From Syntrophobacterales bacterium (lineage in GTDB: Bacteria > Desulfobacterota > Desulfobaccia > Desulfobaccales > 0-14-0-80-60-11), in the NCBI GenBank assembly GCA_023512475.1, contig JAILZL010000014.1:1-64000 (forward strand): 64,000 bases of DNA, read 5' to 3'. A program made the position numbers and the translations under genes. Below the pieces are notes generated by a model that was given only the letters and a program-made list of their open reading frames with translations, did not search any database and was not told where the DNA came from. The first letter of the stretch is position 1, and each line of letters opens with the position of its first letter. Positions 1 through 7,695 of this stretch are shown here, in pieces.

Positions 1-28
1 ACATTTTCCCTCTCAATTCCCGGAAAGC

Positions 29-103
29 TGGAGCCGGCAGGGGGATTCGAACCCCCGACCTGCTGATTACGAATCAGCTGCTCTCCCACTGAGCTATGCC
101 GGC
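29..103 (-). tRNA. tRNA-Thr (anticodon CGT)
   Basis: Read on the minus strand, this folds as a complete cloverleaf. It has a 7-bp acceptor stem (GCCGGCA with TGCCGGC), a GCTC/GAGC D stem, the anticodon stem GCTGA/TCAGC around loop TTCGTAA, and a GGGGG/CCCCC T stem around TTCGAAT. The anticodon is CGT, which decodes the threonine codon ACG. The discriminator base is U and the 3' CCA is encoded in the DNA (positions 29-31). The gene stands alone. No integrase or attachment-site duplication is visible next to it, though only 28 bases lie beyond its 3' end. Confidence 0.97.
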
Positions 104-510
104 GGGGTTTGCCTTCATTCTAATTGTCCTGGCCGGATTTGCAAGGGTCAAAGGGGGGCAGGGGCCGGCGGGAGAGGGTGAGGGCGGCGCCGGAAGGGGG
201 AGCGGAAAATTCGGCGGTGAAGAGGCTCCTCCAAGGGGGCGAGGGCCGGGCAGTCTGCCGGTGGGGGAGGGAAGGGGGGACTCCGCCGCACAGATACTCC
301 GGGGCCGGCCGCAGACCCGCCGGAAAGGCTCCTGGCCCAGTCAGAATGGTATTAACAGGTGGCTGCAAAAGCTTATCCAGGGACAGGCCAGGGGCCACAG
401 ATTTATGCCCCTCCCCTGATCCCATAAACGGGAGGTGGCTTTACCAAACGGGCATAATGGCCTCATCCCACCCGATGCCGGGGAGAGCGTTTTTGCGGCC
501 CTGGCTTATC
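104..510. other. Intergenic region, no gene recognised
   Basis: About 400 GC-rich bases lie between the 5' end of tRNA-Thr and the end of the minus-strand arsenic/thioredoxin operon. Short open frames exist on both strands, but they have low-complexity Gly/Pro/Arg-rich products and no recognisable motif, typical of chance frames at this GC content. No convincing terminator with a T-run was seen. Confidence 0.6.
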
Positions 511-1065
511 CTACACGGCATCCAGGGCCCGCCAGCCGTAGCTTTCCAGATAAGCCTGCAGTTTCTCCCGTTTCTCCCGATACTTTTCCTCCCTAAGGGG
601 CGGGCAGTCCGCCAGGCTGATCTCCCCCTCCCGCAGGGCGGCGGCATAGGCCATGCAGGTGGGGTAGCCGCAGGCCTTGCAGTTGGTCATGGGGAGGAGT
701 TTCAGGATCTCCATGACCTTGAGACCCGCCTGGGAGGTGAAGCGGGGCTGGATCTGGTCCCGGCGCTCCCAGATCTCGTTGATCTGCTCCGTGATCCATT
801 TCAGCAGGGCCTGGGACTCCTCCAGGTCCCGGGCCCCCCGGATGGCGATCTCCCGGGGGTGCAGGGTGATCCACTTGCCCTCCGAGAGCTTGAGGAGGAG
901 CACCTGATTTCTCTGGTCGTAGTCCCAGCCCCCCAATTCGGCGTTGAGATAGGGGAAGACCGGGGAGATGTCCTCCTCCAGGAGGGCGATGCTGTGCAGG
1001 ACCTCCTTGGTGGCATCGCACTTGGGGCGGAAGATCTCATAGTTTTTGATCTTCTGCAGTAACAC
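511..1065 (-). CDS. Fe-S cluster protein with C-terminal CdhE/AcsC-type 4Fe-4S domain
   Basis: A 184-residue soluble protein. The C-terminal part carries Cys129-x2-Cys132-x4-Cys137-x16-Cys154 (CKACGYPTC ... ADCPPL). This is the pattern of the small 4Fe-4S domain (PF04060 type) found in corrinoid Fe-S proteins and RnfB. The N-terminal 120 residues match no family I recognise. The start is GTG, supported by a GGAGGACGCC Shine-Dalgarno region directly upstream. It is the last gene of the ars/thioredoxin operon and overlaps the preceding membrane-protein gene by 29 bases. I infer a redox role at the end of the thiol/arsenic chain, but the sequence does not show the partner. Confidence 0.8.
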   Translation of the reverse strand: MLLQKIKNYEIFRPKCDATKEVLHSIALLEEDISPVFPYLNAELGGWDYDQRNQVLLLKLSEGKWITLHPREIAIRGARDLEESQALLKWITEQINEIWERRDQIQPRFTSQAGLKVMEILKLLPMTNCKACGYPTCMAYAAALREGEISLADCPPLREEKYREKREKLQAYLESYGWRALDAV

Positions 1066-1450
1066 GGCGTCCTCCGGACCACGCCTGCCGGAAGGGGAGG
1101 GTCAGGCGGCTGAGGCGCCCGATCCACCCGGCCCCCCACTGCCAGAGGGCGGCAAAGAATCCCCCGGCCACGGCCGCGGCCCCGGCGCCCACCGGACAGC
1201 CGGGGCCGCCGCAGAAGACACAGACCGAAGACGAGGCGTAGAGGCCGAAGAAGGCGAGGAAAGGGAGGAACCAGGTCTTGAGCCGGGCGAACCGGCCGTC
1301 CGGAGGGCTTCCGGGCTCCGGGCGCCCCCCCGGCAGGCCGCTGGAAAGGCGCACCCGGGCCTGCGCCGGTGGCCACACCCATCGCCGGAGGTCCTCCGGC
1401 CGCCGGAGATGCAGCCTCCGAGGGGGAGCCGGGCCTTGAACCTGGGGCAT
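1037..1450 (-). CDS. Small membrane protein with CVFCGGPGCPVG motif
   Basis: A 137-residue protein whose middle has two hydrophobic stretches (about residues 58-80 and 86-105). They flank a Cys-rich turn reading CVFCGGPGCPVG, so three cysteines lie at or near a membrane surface. The N-terminus is basic. The start is well supported: AGGAGG lies seven bases upstream of the ATG. It sits 26 bases after the small thioredoxin gene and overlaps the following Fe-S gene by 29 bases, so it belongs to the operon. I do not recognise the family. The cysteines suggest a thiol or metal-handling role linked to the adjacent thioredoxins and permease. Confidence 0.65.
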   Translation of the reverse strand: MPQVQGPAPPRRLHLRRPEDLRRWVWPPAQARVRLSSGLPGGRPEPGSPPDGRFARLKTWFLPFLAFFGLYASSSVCVFCGGPGCPVGAGAAAVAGGFFAALWQWGAGWIGRLSRLTLPFRQAWSGGRRVTAEDQKL

Positions 1451-1476
1451 GGCGTTCCTCCTGAGGGCGGGCCTGG

Positions 1477-1710
1477 TCAGGCCAGCATGGCCTTCAGCTC
1501 CTCCACGCTGGGCACCTTGCCCACCACCTTCACTTCCCCGTCCACCACCAACGCCGGGGTCATGAAGACCCCCATGGACATCATCTGGTTCAGGTCCTTG
1601 ATCTTTTCCAGCTCGTAGTCCACGCCCAGCGCCTTGGCCGCCGCCTCGGCATTCTGGGCCAGCTGCTCACATTTGGGGCATCCGGGTCCCAGGACCTGCA
1701 ACTTCTTCAT
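1477..1710 (-). CDS. Small thioredoxin-fold redox disulfide protein (TM0996/MTH895 type)
   Basis: A 77-residue thioredoxin/glutaredoxin-like protein of the redox-active disulfide protein 2 type. The CPKC active site follows MKKLQVLGPG at the N-terminus, and the cis-proline region reads MTPALVVDGE. The start is fixed by a perfect AGGAGG upstream of ATG at 1710; the longer open frame upstream is low complexity and overlaps the permease gene. Such proteins typically sit beside DUF318/ArsP-like permeases, as here (the permease ends 58 bases upstream). It probably exchanges electrons with a thiol on the permease or its substrate in the cytoplasm. Confidence 0.92.
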   Translation of the reverse strand: MKKLQVLGPGCPKCEQLAQNAEAAAKALGVDYELEKIKDLNQMMSMGVFMTPALVVDGEVKVVGKVPSVEELKAMLA

Positions 1711-1768
1711 TCCGAATCCTCCTGTGGTCGATGTGCGGGGGAGACGGCCCAAGGGCCACCCCCGGGTT

Positions 1769-3172
1769 TCACCCCACCAGCCAGCCGAAGCCCAAGCCCA
1801 CGAAGGTGGCGACGACGACGATGAGGCAGACAAAAACCGCGGCCTTTTTCCAGCCCATCACCCGGGCAATGACAATCATGTTGGGCAAGGACAGGGCCGG
1901 GCCGGCCAGCAGCAGGGCCAGGGCCGGGCCTTTGTCCATGCCCATCCGGATGAGGGCCTGGGTGATGGGCACCTCGGTCAAGGTGGCGAAATACCAGAAG
2001 GCCCCGATGAGCGCGGCAATGAAATTGGCCGCCAGACTGTTGTCCCCCACCAGGGAGGCCACATACTGGGGCGGGATGAGGGCGGAGACAAAGCCCACCG
2101 CCAGGACCCCGCCGTAAAGGAGCGGCGCCAGGAGCTTGGTGAACTCCCAGGTGTGGTGCAGCCACTCGTCAATCTCCGGCTTGGTGAACCAGCGCCAGAG
2201 CATGAGGAGGATGCCCAGGAGAATGGTGCCGGCGATATAGAAATTGACCTGGGAGACGGCGAGGGCCAGGCTGGGTTCCCGCTCCAGGCGGGTGAAGCGC
2301 TCCTTGGGCAGGATGAGCTGGTCGTCCTTCTTTTTGCCGTCAAAGTCCTGGGCCAGCTGAAAGATCATATCCAGGGAGCGCTCCTCCAGGACCACGGCCT
2401 TGACCTGGCGGCCGTCGGTGAGGTGGATGGTGACGTCCCGGGGGGTGACCCAGGCGGCGAAGATGAGGAAGGCCACCAGGCTGAAGAAGAAGAGCGTGGT
2501 CTGCCAGAAGGGCCGGCGGGGGGCCTCCGGGGGCGGCAGGGCCATGGCCGCGGCCACCTTGGCCTTTTCCTCCTTCCGGAAGATGAAGGCCATGGCCAGG
2601 CCTACCAGGAAGGCGAAGCCCACCGCGCCCACCACCCGGGCCACGCCCAGTTCAAACCCCAGCACCCGGGCGGTGAGGAAGATGGCCAGAATATTGATGC
2701 CCGGGCCGCTGTAGAGGAAGGCCGAGGCCGGTCCCAGCCCCGCGCCCATCTTGTAAATCCCGGCGAACATGGGGAGGACCGAGCAGGAGCACACCGCCAG
2801 AATGGTGCCGGAGACCGAGGCCACGGAGTAGGCCAGCACCTTGTTGGCGGTGGGGCCCAGATAACGCATCACCGAGGCCTGGGAGAGGAAGGTGATGATG
2901 GCCCCGGCGATGAACAGGGCCGGCACCACGCAGGTGAGGGTGTGGTTGCGGGCGTAGGCCTGGAGCATGAGGAAGGCCTCCAGGATGGCCTCCTGCACCT
3001 TGGGGCTGCTCAGGGGCAGATAGTAGGCGAACAGGAAAATGCCCACAAACAACAGGAAGATCTTGCCTTCCCGGCCCAGAAGCCAGTCTTTGCCGGCCTT
3101 CCAGGCAGTGATCCAATAGCTCTCTTTTATGGGGGCGGTCCCGGTGAGGGCCTTGCCGGGGTTCTTGTCCAT
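1769..3172 (-). CDS. Permease of the DUF318/YraQ/ArsP family
   Basis: A 467-residue polytopic membrane protein. It has two hydrophobic halves (about 38-200 and 222-467). The first holds the family hallmark CSCSV at residues 128-132, followed by a glycine-rich membrane motif (LYSGPGINI). Members include ArsP, which exports trivalent organoarsenicals, and permeases paired with small thioredoxins. A hydrophilic insert of about 60 residues (243-300) separates the halves and looks like a small folded domain of unknown role. The gene lies mid-operon behind the thioredoxin fusion gene and ahead of the small thioredoxin gene. Substrate is inferred from context: arsenic, or another soft thiophilic species. 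Confidence 0.88.
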   Translation of the reverse strand: MDKNPGKALTGTAPIKESYWITAWKAGKDWLLGREGKIFLLFVGIFLFAYYLPLSSPKVQEAILEAFLMLQAYARNHTLTCVVPALFIAGAIITFLSQASVMRYLGPTANKVLAYSVASVSGTILAVCSCSVLPMFAGIYKMGAGLGPASAFLYSGPGINILAIFLTARVLGFELGVARVVGAVGFAFLVGLAMAFIFRKEEKAKVAAAMALPPPEAPRRPFWQTTLFFFSLVAFLIFAAWVTPRDVTIHLTDGRQVKAVVLEERSLDMIFQLAQDFDGKKKDDQLILPKERFTRLEREPSLALAVSQVNFYIAGTILLGILLMLWRWFTKPEIDEWLHHTWEFTKLLAPLLYGGVLAVGFVSALIPPQYVASLVGDNSLAANFIAALIGAFWYFATLTEVPITQALIRMGMDKGPALALLLAGPALSLPNMIVIARVMGWKKAAVFVCLIVVVATFVGLGFGWLVG

Positions 3173-3283
3173 GGTGGTGGTCTGACTCCTTTCCTGCCGG
3201 GGCTGGGAGGGGTGGAGGCCGGGAGGGGGGCCTCCCCGCCTGCCAGACCTCGGGTGTGACTTTCCGATCCGCCGGGGCGCGGC

Positions 3284-3802
3284 TCAGGAGGCTGCGGCCC
3301 GCAGCCACTCCGTGAGGGCCTCCCGGGAGGGCACCTTGCCCATGACCCGGACCTGACCGTTGATGAGGAGGGCCGGGGTGGCAAAGATGCCGTGGGCCGC
3401 GATGGCCCCCAAATCCTGCACCAGCTCCACCTGGGCGGGGAGATGCAGCTCGGTGAGCACCTCGTAGACCATCTGCTCCAGGCGGTGACAGGTGGGGCAG
3501 CCGGGCCCGAGAATGGTGATGGTCAGGGCGCCGGCCTCCTCGGGCACGGCTTTGCCCCGGGCTTTTTTGAATTCCCGCAGGAAGGCCTGCTTGTATTCCT
3601 CCGCGGCCCGGGGCGGAATGTAATTCAGGGGTTTAAGGCGCGCATACAGTTCCTGGGCGATTTCCGCCTCGGACAACTCTCCCAGGGCGGCCACCTGGGC
3701 GATGGCGGCCTGGAGGCCGGTAATACCCACCGGCAGGCCGCCCACCATGATGCGGGTCACCTCCGGGGCGGCGTCGCAGGGGGATTTGGGGGTGGTTACC
3801 AA
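3284..3802 (-). CDS. Thioredoxin-like protein with extra N-terminal domain
   Basis: A 172-residue two-part protein. Residues 1-88 form a charged helical domain I cannot name (VGGLPVGITGL near the start). Residues 93-172 are a small thioredoxin fold with CPTC at 102-105 and a cis-proline segment FATPALLING. The start is a TTG codon preceded by a strong AAGGAG at good spacing, and it overlaps the end of the ccdA-like gene by seven bases, which suggests translational coupling. This is the second of three thioredoxin-fold proteins in the operon. With the CcdA-like membrane carrier just upstream, it probably belongs to a thiol relay feeding the permease or arsenic chemistry. Confidence 0.87.
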   Translation of the reverse strand: MVTTPKSPCDAAPEVTRIMVGGLPVGITGLQAAIAQVAALGELSEAEIAQELYARLKPLNYIPPRAAEEYKQAFLREFKKARGKAVPEEAGALTITILGPGCPTCHRLEQMVYEVLTELHLPAQVELVQDLGAIAAHGIFATPALLINGQVRVMGKVPSREALTEWLRAAAS

Positions 3803-4491
3803 CTTCGGACTCCTTGCCAGAGGACATAGACGCCGGCCGCAAAGATGAGGAGGCCGGCCACCTGCTGCATGGCCGCGCCGGCCTGGGCGCCCCGGGACTG
3901 GAGAAAGGCGTTGATCAACCCGGTGAAGGTTCCCGCCAGGATGATGAGGGTGCCCTGCCCCAGGGCGTAGGCGAAGAGCAGGGTGCTGCCGTAGGCCACC
4001 TGACCCTGCACCGCGGCCAGGGTGAGGATGACCGCCAGCACCGGGCTGGCGCAGGGGGACAGGACCAAACCGAAGAGCATGCCCAAAAGGAGGGCACCCA
4101 TCAGCCCGGTCCTCCGGGAGAGAAGGCGCTGGGAGCCCCCGCCCAGGTTCAGCTTCAGAATCCCGGTGAGCTGAAGGCCCATGAGCATGAGAATGACGGC
4201 GACGATGAAATACCAGTAACTACCGATATCACCCAAAAGGGTGCCCATGAGGGCCGCCATGGCGCCCAGCCCGGACATGACCAGGGCCAGCCCCACCACG
4301 AAGGTGAGGGAGTAGAGAAAGGCCTGGCTCCGGCTGTCCCGGGCATAGCCGCCCACAAAGCCGATGACCAACGGGATGCTGGCCAGGATGCAGGGGCTGG
4401 CGGTGGCGATGACGCCGCCCAGATAGGAGGCGCCGTAGGCCAGGAGAGGGCGGGTCATCAGGACCTGGCCCAGAGAGTCGCTCCATCCCAT
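3796..4491 (-). CDS. CcdA/DsbD-type transmembrane electron carrier
   Basis: A 231-residue membrane protein with about six transmembrane helices and the two conserved membrane segments of the CcdA family (GGVIATASPCILASIPL near residue 30 and GLVLSPCASPVLAVIL near residue 140). Each holds the proline-flanked cysteine of the intramembrane redox pair. CcdA proteins move reducing equivalents from cytoplasmic thioredoxin to extracytoplasmic thiol proteins. The gene lies between a thioredoxin-like lipoprotein gene and a cytoplasmic thioredoxin fusion gene, matching the two sides such a carrier would connect. A GGGGAG ribosome-binding site precedes the ATG. Confidence 0.93.
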   Translation of the reverse strand: MGWSDSLGQVLMTRPLLAYGASYLGGVIATASPCILASIPLVIGFVGGYARDSRSQAFLYSLTFVVGLALVMSGLGAMAALMGTLLGDIGSYWYFIVAVILMLMGLQLTGILKLNLGGGSQRLLSRRTGLMGALLLGMLFGLVLSPCASPVLAVILTLAAVQGQVAYGSTLLFAYALGQGTLIILAGTFTGLINAFLQSRGAQAGAAMQQVAGLLIFAAGVYVLWQGVRSW

Positions 4492-4504
4492 GTGTTTCTC
4501 CCCC

Positions 4505-4906
4505 TCAGCGGATAAAGTTCAGCTGCTTCAGTTTGGCCAGCATCTCGTCCCGGGTGAGGGGCCCGATATGCCTCTCCACCTCCCGGCCCTGCGCGTCCAC
4601 GAAAATCTGGGTGGGGATGAGGGTGATGCGGAACCGGGGAAAGAGGTGCCGCTGCTCATCGGCGTAGATCAGGCGGAAGTCCACCTGATCCCCGTGGCTG
4701 GCGGTGAGCTCGGCGAAGACCTTCTGCATCTGGATGCAGGGGGCACAGGTCTTGGCACCGAACTCCAGCACCGCCGGCCGCCCGGGGGTGGTAAGGGCCC
4801 CGGCGGCGGCAGCCGGGGGCTGTTTGTCCGGCTCCGAGCTGCAGGCCATCGCCAGGGTCGCCACTAACACCACCATGAAGGCGGTGGTCAGAATTCGTCG
4901 GTGCAT
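4505..4906 (-). CDS. Membrane-anchored periplasmic thioredoxin-like protein
   Basis: A 133-residue protein with a signal peptide ending LATLAMAC, a loose lipobox, so probably a lipoprotein anchored through Cys22. The thioredoxin domain follows, with the CAPC active site in FGAKTCAPCIQM and the cis-proline region LIPTQIFVDAQG. I chose the ATG at 4906 because the longer frame has no signal peptide and would overlap the uspA gene. It lies 13 bases upstream of the ccdA-like gene, so it is the likely recipient of electrons that the CcdA protein passes across the membrane. Confidence 0.92.
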   Translation of the reverse strand: MHRRILTTAFMVVLVATLAMACSSEPDKQPPAAAAGALTTPGRPAVLEFGAKTCAPCIQMQKVFAELTASHGDQVDFRLIYADEQRHLFPRFRITLIPTQIFVDAQGREVERHIGPLTRDEMLAKLKQLNFIR

Positions 4907-4997
4907 CAAGGCGCTTTCCTTTCCAGGCTCAGGTGGATTCAGGGCCAGGCGATGCCGGAGCCCCGGATTTTTTTCTGCCCGTTGCGCCGCCCGGACC

Positions 4998-5873
4998 TCA
5001 CCGCCGGGCCGGCGGGATGAGGAGCACCGGGCAGGGGGCCAGCCGGGCCACATTATGGGCCACGCTCCCCAGAAAAAGCTCTTTCAGGAAGCCCTTGCCC
5101 TGGGTGCCCATGAGGATAAGGGAGATGTCCTCCGTCTCCAGGACCCTGAGGATGGCGGGCAGGGGCCGGCCGGGGTCGAAGAATTGGCTCACCAGGGGGA
5201 TGCCGGCCTGCTGCAGCCGGGCGGCCCACTCCTCCAGCTGCCCCTGGGCCTGGGCCACCGCCAGTTCCTGGAAACCCGGCGGATATTCAAACCCCCCGGG
5301 CACATCCAGGGCATGGAGCAGGCTCACCCGGGCCACCCCCCGGGGGCCCAGTTTCATGAGCACCTCCAGGGCGCGCAGGGCGGTCTCGGAGAAATCCGTG
5401 GGGAACAAAAGATGCCGCAACAGCTCCGTGGCCTGCAGGCGGCAGGTGCCCTCGGGCCTCTCCGCGGTGATGCGGGCCTTGAGGAGCAGGATGGGGAGCT
5501 CAGCATGGTGCAGCACCGCGCCGGTGACCGAGCCCAACAGGCGCTCCTGCCAGCGGGAGGTCTTCTGGGGGCCCACCACCAGCAGTTGGGCGCCGTAGTG
5601 CCGGGCCACGTCATACAGGACATACCCCGGCAGCCCTGTGACCACCGCGGTGTGGACCTGAAACCCCTGGGCCGTCAGTTTCTCTTTCTGGGCCGCCAGC
5701 CGGGGCTCGGCCTCGGACAGGAGCTTCGCCTCCATGCCCCCCAGAAACTTTACGGTGATCACATGGGCCAGGATGAGTTCCCGGGCTCCCAGGACCCGGA
5801 GTTCGCCGGCACAGGCAATGATTTCGTCCCAGGCCGGGGAGAGGTCAGTGGCCAGCAGGATCTTTTCAAACAT
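4998..5873 (-). CDS. Tandem universal stress protein (UspA family)
   Basis: A 291-residue protein with two UspA domains. Domain 1 (about 1-145) starts MFEKILLATDLS and ends with the nucleotide-binding signature VVGPQKTSRWQERLLGS. Domain 2 (about 160-291) starts HLLFPTDFSE and ends LMGTQGKGFLKELFLGSVAHNV. The G-x2-G-x9-G(S/T) ATP-binding pattern is most intact in the second half. UspA proteins are cytosolic and bind ATP or signal stress. It lies between acr3 and the thioredoxin lipoprotein gene on the same strand, so it is probably induced by arsenic with them. Confidence 0.95.
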   Translation of the reverse strand: MFEKILLATDLSPAWDEIIACAGELRVLGARELILAHVITVKFLGGMEAKLLSEAEPRLAAQKEKLTAQGFQVHTAVVTGLPGYVLYDVARHYGAQLLVVGPQKTSRWQERLLGSVTGAVLHHAELPILLLKARITAERPEGTCRLQATELLRHLLFPTDFSETALRALEVLMKLGPRGVARVSLLHALDVPGGFEYPPGFQELAVAQAQGQLEEWAARLQQAGIPLVSQFFDPGRPLPAILRVLETEDISLILMGTQGKGFLKELFLGSVAHNVARLAPCPVLLIPPARR

Positions 5874-5901
5874 GGCGGCTGTCCTTATAAGGGAGTGAAC
5901 C

Positions 5902-7071
5902 TCAGCGCCCGGGATGGCCGCCGGTCAGGGTGCCCTGGAGGCAGCCCGGACAGAGGTAGCCTTCCCGGCTGCCCTGCCGGAAGTGGAAGAGCATCTCCAA
6001 CCCGGCCTCCCGGCCGCAGGCGGCGCAGGTGAAATACTTGCGTTTGAAATGCAGGGCCACATGCACCAGGGACAGGAGGATGGGCACCTCCAGCAGGGGC
6101 CCGATGACGGTGGCAAAGGCCATGCCGGAGTGGATGCCGAAGACCGCGATGGCCACCGCGATGGCCAGCTCAAAGTCGTTGCTGGCCGCCGTGAAGGACA
6201 GGGTGGCGGACACCGGGTAGGAGGCCCCCAGCCGCATGGCCAGAAAGAAGGTGAGGAGAAACATGGCCACGAAATAGATGGACAGGGGGATGGCGATGCG
6301 CACCACGTCCAACGGCAGGCTGACAATATATTCGCCCTTGAGGGAGAACATCACCACAATGGTGAACAGCAGGGCGATGAGGGTGATGGGGCTGATTTTG
6401 GGGATGAATCTGGTCTCATACCATTCCCGGCCCTTGAGACCCCCCAGGAGGAAGTAGCTCAGCAGCCCGGCGAAGAAGGGGATGCCCAGATAAATGAGCA
6501 CCGTGACCACCACATCCAGGATGCCCACCTGCACTTCCCGGGCGAAGGCCAGGTTGAGCCACCGGGGGAAGACGGAGATGAAGAGATAGGCATACACGGC
6601 GTAGAGGGCCATCTGAAAGATGGCGTTGAAGGCCACCAGCCCGGCGCAGTATTCCCGGTGTCCCCCGGCCAGCTCGTTCCAGACGATGACCATGGCGATG
6701 CAGCGGGCCAGACCCACCAGAATGAGCCCCACCGCATATTCCGGGTAGCCGGACAAAAAGATCACGGCCAAGGCGAACATGAGAACCGGTCCGATGAGCC
6801 AGTTCAGGACCAGGGAGAGGGACAGGATGCGCACCTGGGAGAAGACCCGGGGCAGTTCATGGTAATTGACCCGGGCCAGGGGCGGATACATCATCAGGAT
6901 GAGGCCCGCGGCGATGGGCAGGTTGGTGGTGCCCACGGTGAAAAAATCGATGAACCGGGCCACCCCGGGGAGGAAATAGCCCAACAGCACCCCGAAGACC
7001 ATGGCCAGGACGATCCACAGGGTGAGGAAGCGTTCCACAAACCCGAGACGCTGGGCAACGGTGTCGGCCAT
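5902..7071 (-). CDS. acr3: ACR3-family arsenite efflux transporter with zinc-ribbon-like tail
   Basis: A 389-residue transporter with about ten membrane helices. The family region [18 protein letters not shown] (about 140-157) holds the conserved cysteine needed for arsenite transport, and the C-terminal helices carry the [11 protein letters not shown] segment. Acr3 exports arsenite using the membrane potential. Residues beyond about 340 form an unusual hydrophilic tail with Cys349-x2-Cys352 and Cys374-x2-Cys377, like a zinc ribbon or thiol metal site; ordinary Acr3 proteins end before this. An AGGAGA site precedes the ATG. The gene is second in the operon, directly after arsR. Confidence 0.95.
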   Translation of the reverse strand: MADTVAQRLGFVERFLTLWIVLAMVFGVLLGYFLPGVARFIDFFTVGTTNLPIAAGLILMMYPPLARVNYHELPRVFSQVRILSLSLVLNWLIGPVLMFALAVIFLSGYPEYAVGLILVGLARCIAMVIVWNELAGGHREYCAGLVAFNAIFQMALYAVYAYLFISVFPRWLNLAFAREVQVGILDVVVTVLIYLGIPFFAGLLSYFLLGGLKGREWYETRFIPKISPITLIALLFTIVVMFSLKGEYIVSLPLDVVRIAIPLSIYFVAMFLLTFFLAMRLGASYPVSATLSFTAASNDFELAIAVAIAVFGIHSGMAFATVIGPLLEVPILLSLVHVALHFKRKYFTCAACGREAGLEMLFHFRQGSREGYLCPGCLQGTLTGGHPGR

Positions 7072-7209
7072 CTGCAGGTTCTCCTGAAAGGGAGTCGACG
7101 TGCCTCCTCGGGCGCAGCCCTTTTTGTCCCTCTGCCGCCCCGGGGTTCCGGGTCGGACTTCCCTTCGCCTGAGGGACCCGGAGGCGACGGGGGCCGCTCC
7201 GCCCGGCCG

Positions 7210-7593
7210 TCAGCCGCAGGTGCAGGCCGCTCTCTGGGCCGGGGCCGGCCTGGCCTGGCGGCCCTTGGCGGCCAGCCACAGCTTAAGGCGCTCCTGGAGG
7301 GCCTGGGCTTCTGGGTGGTCCCGCCACCACTGCTCCAGCAGCTGGAGCACCTGCTCCGTCGGGCTGCCGGGGGTGATATTCAGGCGGTAGTACATCCAGA
7401 CCCCCTCCCGGCGGTCGGTGACCCAGCCCTGGTGGTACAGGGTGCGCAGGTGGCGGGACGCCTTGGACTGGGTGATGCCCAAGACCTCCATGATGTCGCA
7501 GACGCAGAGCTCTTCCTTGGTCCGCAGCAGCCAGAGGATCTGCAGACGGGTCTCATCGGCCAGGGATTTGAAAAGCCGGGCGTGCTGTTTCAT
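7210..7593 (-). CDS. arsR: ArsR/SmtB-family arsenic-responsive repressor
   Basis: A 127-residue winged-helix repressor. The As(III)-sensing motif ELCVCDI contributes Cys30 and Cys32, followed by the recognition helix SKASRHLRTL. A further CTC pair lies at the extreme C-terminus (Cys124 and Cys126) and could add a third thiolate. ArsR dimers leave the operator when arsenite binds. It is the first gene of the operon, and its promoter holds an imperfect inverted repeat at the right place for autorepression. The ATG lies so close to the -10 element that the transcript may be leaderless; no Shine-Dalgarno is visible. Confidence 0.95.
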   Translation of the reverse strand: MKQHARLFKSLADETRLQILWLLRTKEELCVCDIMEVLGITQSKASRHLRTLYHQGWVTDRREGVWMYYRLNITPGSPTEQVLQLLEQWWRDHPEAQALQERLKLWLAAKGRQARPAPAQRAACTCG

Positions 7594-7629
7594 GTTTAAT
7601 TAAATAATCGCTTATCCGGTTATTGTCAA
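7594..7629 (-). promoter_or_regulatory. ars operon promoter
   Basis: On the minus strand a perfect TTGACA (-35, 7624-7629) is followed after 17 bases by TATTTA (-10, 7601-7606). Only seven bases separate the -10 from the arsR ATG. Transcription would therefore begin at or next to the A of the start codon, giving a leaderless mRNA. Confidence 0.75.
7604..7623. promoter_or_regulatory. Probable ArsR operator
   Basis: An imperfect inverted repeat, ATAACCG-N6-CGATTAT (minus strand, 6 of 7 positions matching). It fills the spacer of the ars promoter and touches the -10. Its size and AT-ended arms resemble known ArsR/SmtB operators. Binding would block RNA polymerase. Assignment to ArsR is by position and form. 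Confidence 0.6.
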
Positions 7630-7695
7630 GTTAAAATTTCATGCCCCTGCTGCCCCCGGAACGCCGGGGGGAAGCGTCACGTCGCGCCGGGCCGG

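Noticed and set aside
1-510. Integration site at tRNA-Thr
   Set aside because: No integrase gene and no repeated tRNA 3' end are visible inside the window, and the sequence beyond the 3' end is only 28 bases.
4704-6032. A 442-codon plus-strand frame across the uspA and thioredoxin genes
   Set aside because: It is antisense to two well-supported genes and its product is repetitive and without motif.
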